Part shown: in pieces, positions 27,066-34,900 of the stretch | Position numbering within the stretch: position 1 is the stretch's first letter | Layout of the letters: each line of letters opens with the position of its first letter | Position numbers and translations under genes: made by a program | Assembly: GCF_900696085.1 (NCBI RefSeq) | Contig: NZ_CAADFC020000033.1 | Coordinates: forward strand, 434,001-498,000 | Direction of reading: 5' to 3' | DNA: 64,000 nt | DNA from: Bradyrhizobium ivorense | Lineage (GTDB): Bacteria; Pseudomonadota; Alphaproteobacteria; Rhizobiales; Xanthobacteraceae | Notes under the pieces: model-generated | Told to the model about the DNA's origin: nothing | What the model saw: only the letters and a program-made list of their open reading frames with translations | Database searches by the model: none

Positions 27066-28379
27066 ATGCCCGTGACTGGTGATGCAATGGCGGAAGCTTC
27101 TGTTCTGGCCGCGCCGAGCGCGGATCTGGCTGACAACTCCCGCAGGGCGATCTGGGCCGCGGCGATCGGCAATCTGCTCGAGTGGTACGATTTCGGCGTC
27201 TATGCCTATCTCGCCGGACTGATCGCGACAAAATTCTTCCCGAACACCGATCCCACCGCCTCGCTGCTCGCCGCCTTCGCGGCCTATGGCGTCGGCTTCC
27301 TGGCACGGCCGCTCGGCGGCATCGTGATCGGCCGCCTCGGCGACACCAGAGGCCGCAAGGCGGCACTGATGCTCACCATCTTCCTGATGGCGTTCGGCAC
27401 GGTAGGGCTCGGTCTGCTGCCGTCCTATGAGGCGATCGGCGTCTGGGCGCCGATCCTGCTGGTCGGCTTGCGCATCGTGCAGGGGCTGGCGGCCGGCGGC
27501 GAATGGAGCACCTCCACCGCCTTCATGGTGGAGTGGGCGCCGCAACACCGCCGCGGCCTGTATGGCAGCTTTCAGCAGGTCTCGACCGCCGGCGGCTCGC
27601 TGCTCGGCTCCGCCGTCGCCGCCATCATGACCTCGTCGCTCAGCCAGGCGGCGATGCTCGACTGGGGCTGGCGCGTGCCGTTCCTGTTCGGCGTGCTCCT
27701 GCTGTTCGTCGGCGCCTATCTGCGCCGCAACGTCGAGGAGACGCCGTCCTATGAAGCAAGCCGCCGGGCCGTCGCCGACCAGCCGGTGATCGCCGGGTTT
27801 CCGCTCGGGGCTCTCGCGTTCGGCTTCACCATCTTCTGGACCGTCGCCTATTACACGCTGCTCGCCTGGATGCCGAGCTTCACCCAGCGCTTCGCCGGAC
27901 TGACGCCATCAGAGGCGTTGTGGTCGAACACGATCGGCCTGATCGCCATGGTGATCGCGGTTCCGTTCTGGGGCGCACTGTCGGACAGGATCGGCCGCAA
28001 GCCGCTCCTGATGGCGAGCGCGATCGGCATCGGGCTGCTCGCCTATCCGCTGTTCTCGCTGATGACAGGCGGCACCGGACTCGCGCTGGTGATGCCGCTG
28101 CAGATCCTGCTCGGCATCCTGCTCGCGCTCTATTCCGGCGCGGGACCCGCGGCGATCTCGGAAATCTTCCCGACCCATCTGCGCTCGACATGGATGTCGA
28201 GCGGCTACGCGCTTTCGGTCGCCATCTTCGGCGGTTTCGCGCCGTTCATCGCGACCTGGCTCATCCAGGCCACGGGATCGCCGGTGTCGCCGACCTATCT
28301 CTATCTGCTGCCTGCGGCGGCGATCTCGCTGGCCGTGATCTGCAGCCTGAAGGAAACCGCCGGCACCAAACTGCGATGA
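27066..28379 (+). CDS. MFS transporter, metabolite:H+ symporter (MHS) family
   Basis: A 437-aa permease. The opening AAAIGNLLEWYDFGVYAYLAG is the hallmark of MHS carriers such as KgtP, ProP and ShiA, and LGDTRGRKAALMLTIFLM is the loop 2-3 motif. Twelve helices fit the length. These carriers import carboxylates, betaines or similar polar compounds with protons. ATG 27066 and ATG 27087 are both possible starts. It heads a four-gene rightward unit with two SDRs and a deacetylase-fold enzyme. Confidence 0.86.
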   Translation: MPVTGDAMAEASVLAAPSADLADNSRRAIWAAAIGNLLEWYDFGVYAYLAGLIATKFFPNTDPTASLLAAFAAYGVGFLARPLGGIVIGRLGDTRGRKAALMLTIFLMAFGTVGLGLLPSYEAIGVWAPILLVGLRIVQGLAAGGEWSTSTAFMVEWAPQHRRGLYGSFQQVSTAGGSLLGSAVAAIMTSSLSQAAMLDWGWRVPFLFGVLLLFVGAYLRRNVEETPSYEASRRAVADQPVIAGFPLGALAFGFTIFWTVAYYTLLAWMPSFTQRFAGLTPSEALWSNTIGLIAMVIAVPFWGALSDRIGRKPLLMASAIGIGLLAYPLFSLMTGGTGLALVMPLQILLGILLALYSGAGPAAISEIFPTHLRSTWMSSGYALSVAIFGGFAPFIATWLIQATGSPVSPTYLYLLPAAAISLAVICSLKETAGTKLR

Positions 28380-28397
28380 GAGGCTGAAGCGCCCGCC

Positions 28398-29153
28398 ATG
28401 CTCATTCGATTCGACGGACGCACCGCGATCGTGGCCGGAGCCGCGCGCGGCATCGGCCAGACCATCGCGCGATCGCTGGCCAATGACGGCGCGCGCGTGG
28501 TCGCCTGCGACCTGCTGCTCCATGAACTCGCACCGATCGCGGGCCGCGTCGATGGCGGCGGCGAGATCGTCGCGGCCAAGGTCGACGTCACCGATGAGGC
28601 CTCCATTGCCGAGGTCGTGGGCATTGCCGACGGCGCCGACATCCTTGTCTATGTCGCGGGCGGCGTACGTGGCCAAAGGCCCCGGCCGCTGGAAGAGGTG
28701 AGCGCGGACGATTTCGACGCCATCCTCGATGCCAATCTCAAGGGCGCGTTCCTGTTCATCAAGGCCACAGCGCCCGGCATGAAGACAAAAGGCGGCGGCC
28801 GCATTGTCACCATCTCGAGCCGCGCCGGCCTCGCCACCAGCCTCACCGGCATCCAGAGCTATCCCGCCGCCAAGCACGGACAAATCGGCCTGGTCAAACA
28901 GCTCGCCCAGGAGCTCGGGCCGTTCGGCATCACCGTCAATTCGGTCGCGCCCGGCTTCATGGCGACCAGCCCCGACTACGAGCGGCAGTGGAACAACTGG
29001 CCGGCCGCGTTCCGCGACAATTTCGTCAACACGATCGCGATGCGGCGCATGGGCGCGCCGCAGGACATCGCCGATGCGGTGACATTCCTCGCCTCGGACC
29101 ACGCCTCATGGATCACAGGGCAGACCATCCCCGTCACCGGCGGCCCGCTGTAA
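28398..29153 (+). CDS. Short-chain dehydrogenase/reductase
   Basis: A 251-aa SDR with cofactor motif AGAARGIGQ, NNAG-position replaced by VAGG (ILVYVAGGVRG), catalytic Ser in TISSRAG and YPAAK as the YxxxK motif. It ends in the common WITGQTIPVTGGPL. It is 18 bp from the transporter gene and 21 bp from the deacetylase-like gene, so it is in the same operon. It should oxidise or reduce an alcohol/keto group in the compound imported by the upstream permease. Confidence 0.86.
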   Translation: MLIRFDGRTAIVAGAARGIGQTIARSLANDGARVVACDLLLHELAPIAGRVDGGGEIVAAKVDVTDEASIAEVVGIADGADILVYVAGGVRGQRPRPLEEVSADDFDAILDANLKGAFLFIKATAPGMKTKGGGRIVTISSRAGLATSLTGIQSYPAAKHGQIGLVKQLAQELGPFGITVNSVAPGFMATSPDYERQWNNWPAAFRDNFVNTIAMRRMGAPQDIADAVTFLASDHASWITGQTIPVTGGPL

Positions 29154-29174
29154 CGATCATCCGGGAGAACCATC

Positions 29175-30089
29175 ATGAACGAGACGTCGAAGCTCGAAAC
29201 ATCGAAGCTTGAGCCTTGGCAATGGCCGGAGGCGCACTGGCGCGGACTGGTCAACCAGGTCCGCGCGGGAAGAACCTATCGGCCGAAGAGGTGGAAGGAC
29301 GGCGCGCGATGCGCGTTCGCGCTGTCATTCGATTCCGATCACGAGACCAACGAGCTGCGCGACGGCGGCAAATCGATCGGACGCATGGCGTGGGGACAAT
29401 ACGGCAATCGCGTCGGCGTCCCGAACATTCTGAAGCTGCTGGCAAAATACGCGGTCCCCGCGACCTTCTATGTACCGGCCGTGTGCGCACTGATCTATCC
29501 CGACGAGCAGCGCCGCATCATCGCCGAGGGCCACGAGATCGGCATCCATTCCTGGATCCACGAGTTGAACTCGGTGCTGCCGTATGAGGCCGAAAAGGAC
29601 CTGATGACGCGCGCCGCCGACGTGCTGGAGAAGACGACCAGGGTGCGACCGGTCGGCGCGCGCACGGCGTCCTGGGATTTCTCGCCGCACACGCTGCGGA
29701 TCACCAAGGAGGCCGGCCTGCTCTACGATTCCTCGCTGATGGCCGACGTCGATTGCTACGAGCTGCTGCTCGACGGCGAGCCGACCGGCGTCATCGAGTT
29801 TCCGGTGGAATGGATCCGCGACGACGCCGTGTATTTCATGATGCACCGGTTCCAGGGCCTGCGTCCGTACACGCCGCCATCGGACGTGTTCGACGTATTC
29901 AGGCGCGAGTTCGAGGCGGCCTATGAAGAGGGCGGCGTCTTCCAGCTCACCTGCCACCCGCATATGATCGGCTACCGCTCGCGGCTGTGGATCATCGAGG
30001 AGCTGATTCGCCTCGCCAAAGCCAAGGGCGACGTCTGGTGCGCAACCCATGCCGACGTGGTCCGCTACGCGCGCGACCACGCCGCTTGA
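29175..30089 (+). CDS. Polysaccharide deacetylase-fold hydrolase (PuuE/HpPgdA-like)
   Basis: A 304-aa NodB-homology protein. The metal-binding aspartate region is CAFALSFDSDHET, and the two histidines are in EGHEIGIHSWIHE. GARTASWDFSPHTLRITKEAGLLYDSS is the conserved strand of the cytoplasmic subgroup. There is no signal peptide, so it is not a cell-wall enzyme; cytosolic relatives include allantoinase-type and cyclic-imide hydrolases. With a permease and two SDRs it probably hydrolyses an amide bond in a small imported compound. The substrate is unknown. Confidence 0.84.
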   Translation: MNETSKLETSKLEPWQWPEAHWRGLVNQVRAGRTYRPKRWKDGARCAFALSFDSDHETNELRDGGKSIGRMAWGQYGNRVGVPNILKLLAKYAVPATFYVPAVCALIYPDEQRRIIAEGHEIGIHSWIHELNSVLPYEAEKDLMTRAADVLEKTTRVRPVGARTASWDFSPHTLRITKEAGLLYDSSLMADVDCYELLLDGEPTGVIEFPVEWIRDDAVYFMMHRFQGLRPYTPPSDVFDVFRREFEAAYEEGGVFQLTCHPHMIGYRSRLWIIEELIRLAKAKGDVWCATHADVVRYARDHAA

Positions 30090-30125
30090 GGATTTGCCCA
30101 AGGAATCTGTTCAAGGAACCTGCTC

Positions 30126-30872
30126 ATGACAAAGACCGCCCTCGTCACCGGCGGCGCGCGCGGCATCGGCCGCGCCTGCGCGCTGGCACTTGCCGATGCC
30201 GGCTTCGACGTCGCCCTCGTCGATCTCCTCGAAGTGGAGATGGCCGCAACCGCGCGCGATATCGAGGCGCGCGGCAGACGCGCGCTGACCTTTCAGGCCG
30301 ATGTCAGCGATTTTGCCCGCGCACATGCCATCGTCGAACAGGTCGGCGCGACATGGAAGCAACTCGACGTGCTGCTGAACAATGCGGGCGCGGCGAACCC
30401 GAAGCCGATCCTCGAGATCACCGAGGCGGAGTTCGACCGCACCATCGCGATCAATCTGAAGAGCTGCTTCAACTTCATTCACGCCGCCGCGCCGGTCATG
30501 CTGGAGCAGGATGCCGGCGGGCGGATCATCTCGATCTCGTCGATCAACGCGCTGTCGGGCGGCGTCACCAGCGCCGTCAGCAAGCATGCCTACGCGGCTG
30601 CCAAGGCGGGAATCCTCGGCCTGACGCGGTCGCTCGCAAAGGAGCTCGGACCCAAAGTGGCCGTCAATGCGATCTGCCCGGGCATCATCGCCACCGACCT
30701 GTTGCGCAACCTGCTCGATGACCGGAAGGAACAACTGACCGCCGGCATTGCCATGGGACGGGTCGGCACGCCCGAGGACGTCGCCAGCATCGTGCGCTAT
30801 CTGGCGACCGAGGCGCACATGTTCATGACAGGCCAGCATTTCGTGGTCGATGGATTTCAGTGGAGCTGCTGA
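30126..30872 (+). CDS. Short-chain dehydrogenase/reductase
   Basis: A 248-aa SDR of the FabG/3-oxoacyl reductase-like group: TGGARGIGRACALAL, LLNNAGAANPK, ISISSINAL and YAAAKAGILGLTRSLAKEL, with the full Asn-Ser-Tyr-Lys set. The last gene of the transporter-SDR-deacetylase operon, 36 bp after the preceding gene, with an AAGGAAC ribosome site. Its stop is 7 bp from the stop of the convergent zinc dehydrogenase. Confidence 0.87.
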   Translation: MTKTALVTGGARGIGRACALALADAGFDVALVDLLEVEMAATARDIEARGRRALTFQADVSDFARAHAIVEQVGATWKQLDVLLNNAGAANPKPILEITEAEFDRTIAINLKSCFNFIHAAAPVMLEQDAGGRIISISSINALSGGVTSAVSKHAYAAAKAGILGLTRSLAKELGPKVAVNAICPGIIATDLLRNLLDDRKEQLTAGIAMGRVGTPEDVASIVRYLATEAHMFMTGQHFVVDGFQWSC

Positions 30873-30879
30873 GAAGAGC

Positions 30880-31962
30880 TCACCGCCACGGCTCGACCAG
30901 GATCTTGGTGTGCGCCTCGGGATTGGCGAGATCGGCGAACGCCTGCGCGACGCCGTCGATGCCGACGCGCCCCGTCACCAGCGCGCCGGCGTCGACCTGG
31001 CCTTCGGCGATCAGACGCAGCGAGTAGGCAAATTCCTCCGGCGTGTAGCCGAGCACGTACTGGACGTTGAGCTCCTTGATGATGCCGAGCATCGGCTCGG
31101 AGCGGTCGGTCTCCATGCAGACGCCGACCACGACGACGCGGGCGTGGCGCGGCGCGCCCTCGAACACCTGCTGCAGCACGCCGGGCACGCCGACGCATTC
31201 GAAGATCAACGCCGGCTTCAGCGCCGGCAGATGCGCCTGCAACGGCGGCCGCGCCGCCTTCTCCGCCTCCGTCATCTGGGCGTGCTCGGCCCAGCTCGCA
31301 TAAGGCTGCGTCTTCGCGGGATCGATCACGACGTCGGCGCCCATCCTTTCAGCAAGGGCGCGCCGCGCCGGCGAGTAATCGGCGGCGACGATCGGACCGA
31401 GCCCCCTGATCTTCAGCGCGGCAATCACCGCTAGGCCCACCGGGCCGCAGCCGATCACCAGCGGCACCTCACCGCCTCTGATATCGGCCATCGCCACCGC
31501 ATGAACGCCGACCGCGAGCGGTTCGGTGAGCGCGGCATGCTCGGCGGCAAGGCCATTGGGCACTTCGAGCAGCAGCGGCTCGGAGAGCAGCATCTGCTCG
31601 GCATAGGCGCCGGGATTGTCGTTGGAATAGCCGATGCCCTGCGGCCCCTGCGGCGTCAGCAGCGCGGGCAGCGAACAGACCCGCGTACCGGGCTTCAGCC
31701 TGCGCGTGGTGCCCGGACCGTAGTCGAGGATCTCGCAGCAGAACTCATGGCCGAACACGACGTCGCGCGCGAGGTCCATCGGCTTGCGGCCGGGCAGGAA
31801 TTTGCTCAGCTCCACCATGCGGTGGGCGTGCTTGCGCGCGTGCAGATCGGAGCCGCAGATGCCGCAGGCGAGCGATTTGACCAGCACCTGGCCGGCACCC
31901 GGCTTCGGCTCGGGCATGGTGTCGACGACAATCTCGCCGTTCCTGAAGATCGCTGCGCGCAT
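30880..31962 (-). CDS. Zinc-dependent alcohol dehydrogenase (threonine/sorbitol dehydrogenase-like)
   Basis: A 360-aa medium-chain dehydrogenase. The catalytic zinc site begins CGICGSDLHARKHAHRM and continues VFGHEFCCEILDYG, and the cofactor motif is VIGCGPVGLAVIAALK. The usual four-cysteine structural-zinc loop is not evident, since the residues after the catalytic domain read RVCSLPALLTPQG. This resembles a subgroup lacking the structural zinc. The ATG follows AGGGAGG. The substrate is unknown; it may serve the adjacent SDR operon. Confidence 0.85.
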   Translation of the reverse strand: MRAAIFRNGEIVVDTMPEPKPGAGQVLVKSLACGICGSDLHARKHAHRMVELSKFLPGRKPMDLARDVVFGHEFCCEILDYGPGTTRRLKPGTRVCSLPALLTPQGPQGIGYSNDNPGAYAEQMLLSEPLLLEVPNGLAAEHAALTEPLAVGVHAVAMADIRGGEVPLVIGCGPVGLAVIAALKIRGLGPIVAADYSPARRALAERMGADVVIDPAKTQPYASWAEHAQMTEAEKAARPPLQAHLPALKPALIFECVGVPGVLQQVFEGAPRHARVVVVGVCMETDRSEPMLGIIKELNVQYVLGYTPEEFAYSLRLIAEGQVDAGALVTGRVGIDGVAQAFADLANPEAHTKILVEPWR

Positions 31963-31999
31963 GGTTCCTCCCTGTTTTCACAAACAGTAGCACGGAGGA

Positions 32000-34900
32000 T
32001 CACCACGAATAGCGCATAACACCCTTGCCGGCGTAGGATTGCGTCACGTTGGAAAACTCGCCTTCGAAGGTCGCGGCCGCCGACCAGCCGTTGCGCCACT
32101 TGATCTCGGCGGAGGCCGTGGTCAGCGCGGAGTCGGAGGCCTGCGCGGCGCCGTTGACCACGAAGGCGGCGCCCGGCAGCGCCTGGAACACGGCGGCGAT
32201 GTTGCGGTCCGGGTTGAAGTCGTGCGCCCACGCAACGCGGCCGCGCAGCGTCACCACGCCGCTGTCGACGGCGAAGGATTTGTCGGCGCGCAGGCCGAGC
32301 TCGCTGCGAGTGTCGGTCACGCTCTTGGCGGTGGTGTTGAGCGCGAAGGCGCCGCTGCCGGCGACAACGGTCTCGGCATAGCCCGGCAGGCCGAACGTCG
32401 TGAACTGCCCCGCGGCGTAGGGCGTCAGCCCGAGCCACGGCGTCGCGTAGCGATAGCCGCCTTCGAGCCGGCCCGACCAGGCGTTGGCCTTGAACTCGGC
32501 GCGCAGATGATCGGCGCCGGCGGCGGTGACGATGCGATCGGTGGTGACGTCCTGCCAGCCATAGGCCAGCGCGGCGCTGAGATAGGCCGCGCCGATGTTG
32601 TGGCGGATGAACGCGCCGGCCTGGAACAGGTCGGAGCGGCCCCAGCCGAGGCCGTTGACGCTGAAATTGGTGCCGCCGCCGGCGACCGCGAAACCGGCCA
32701 GCGTATTCGGCGACAGGCGGTAGTCGGCGCCGACCGCAGTGCCGTAGATGCTGCTGGACGTGTTGTTCGAGCCCACCACCGCATTGCCGTCGGTCCGCTG
32801 CGAACCGCCATAGCCGGCCGCCCACACGCTCCAGCGCTGCTCGAAGTCGAGCGGGGCCGCCGGCGCCTTGCGGTAGATGCCGGCGAAGGCGTCGCGCGCA
32901 TCGGTGCGGCGCGCGGCATAGGCGAGCGAGGCGCTCTCCTCGGCGAACGGAGTCGCGCCGGCGCCCGCGCCCAAGCCGCCGTCGCGGCCGGCGACGAACG
33001 GATCGGTCAACAGGCCGATGAACAGGTTCATCGCATTGAAGGTCGCCTGCTGCGAGGCGGTGGCGCTCTCGCCCGAGGCCTGGGTCAGGCCGTTCGGCGT
33101 CAGCGTGCCATAGACCAGCGGGATGCCGCCGGTGGTGTTGAAGAAATTGACCAGCGTGTTGGCGACCGCCTGCTGGTTGCCGGACAGGCCGCGGCCGAAA
33201 TCCGGCGGGGTCGGCGGCACGAAATTCAGCGTCAGATTGAGATAGGCGTTGTTGGTGTCATAGCTCAGGCTCGGCGTGAAGTTCGCCGGCAGGTTGGCAT
33301 TGACCAGCGACGAGAATGCCCCGTTAACGCCACCGCCCGCGCTGATAATCGTGTATTGCTTCGTCACGTAGCTGCCAGGCGCGAAGCTCGCCTTCACCGT
33401 GGCGCCGCCGAGTGCCGCCGTGCCGGTCACATTGGTACGGTCGGCCCCCACCGTCGAGACCTCGACCATGTAGCTCGCCGCCGCGGTGAAGACCAAATTG
33501 CCCTGCACGGTCAGCGTGCCGATCGAATTGCCCGGCGCCAGCGAGCCGCCGCTGACAACGGTATTGCCGAGAATGCCGTTGCCGCCGAGCGTGCCGCCGG
33601 CATTCACCGTGGTGAGGCTTGACGAGGCGATCGAGCCGTTGACGCTGAGCGTGCCGCCATTGATCGTGGTGCCGCCCGAATAGGTGTTCGCACCCGACAA
33701 AGTCAGCGTTCCCAAGCCGACCTTCTCTAGCGCGCCGCTCCCGGTGCCGTCCGCGATCACGCCACTGACAGTTGTCGAAAGATTGTTGTTGCCGACGACG
33801 AGCGTGTTGCCGCCGCCGATGAAGTACCTGCCCGAGCCTGCGATCGAGCCTGCCGTGATGCGGCCGTCGCCGTTCGGCCCGCGGCTACCCCCGAAATCGA
33901 CGATGGCGCCACCGTTGGTGATGAACTGCGCGTTGCCGCCGGTCGCGTTGTCGGCGAAACGGACCTCGCTCGGGGGAGGCTGCCCGAAGAAATCGTCGTA
34001 CGGACTGCCCGGGCTTTCAGTGATGATGATGGCATTGCCCGCCGTGGACCGGCCGCCAAAAGACAACACCGGGGTGGAAAAGCTCGTGCCGTCTGAACGG
34101 GTGATGATCGTCGCACTGGCAGCAGTTGCCGTGTCGGAGAAGAAGGTAAAAAAGGTGTTGTAGATCGTCGCATTGGCCGCCGTACTGCTGTTGTTAAAAT
34201 TCCCGCCCGCGAGGAGCGTTGCCGAGCCGGCCGATGCGAAATCGCCGAACGAGGCTCCGCCGACGAGAGTGGCCTGACCGGCGTTGGTGTTCGCCAAGAA
34301 GGTCACGCCACCGTAGATGATGGCATTGGCGGCAGTGCTGGTGTCGGAGCCGCTGCGCACACCGAATGTCGTCGTGCCGAAGATCCGGGCGCTTCCGGCG
34401 GAACTGTTGTCGCGAAATACCGTGGTGCCGCCATCCGAGTTGGTGATCGTGGCGTTTCCGGCCGACGTGGCGTTGTAGAACGTCGTGATTCCAGGTCCAG
34501 CGTTGAGGGATAACCTGTTGGCATCGTTGGTGATGCTGACGAGGCCCGCGGTGCTCCCGTTGACGATATCCAGCCGACCGTTGACGACGAGCGAGCCGCC
34601 GATCGATGAGGCGTGCGTGGCGTCGCCAACCTGCAGCGCCCCACTATAGTCGACGGTCGTGTTGCCTTGGAGGTCGTTGGCGCCGAGCAGCACCACGCGG
34701 CCCGAGCCGATCGAGTCGGAAACGGTCAGCGAGGTGCCGTTGCCGGCGGTGATGCCGCCGGAGATCGTGAGCTGCTTGCCAACGCTATTGATAGTGCCGC
34801 TCGACGAGTCGCTGATCCTGAAGTTGTTGTTGAAGGTCAGGTCGCTGGTGCCGTCGACCTTGAAGACGCCACCGTTCAGCGTCACCGTGCCGGTGCCGAC

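Noticed and set aside
32039..33622. 527-codon and other long + strand frames opposite the autotransporter
   Set aside because: Composition shadows of the repeat-rich passenger and barrel; no ribosome site, and low-complexity sequence.
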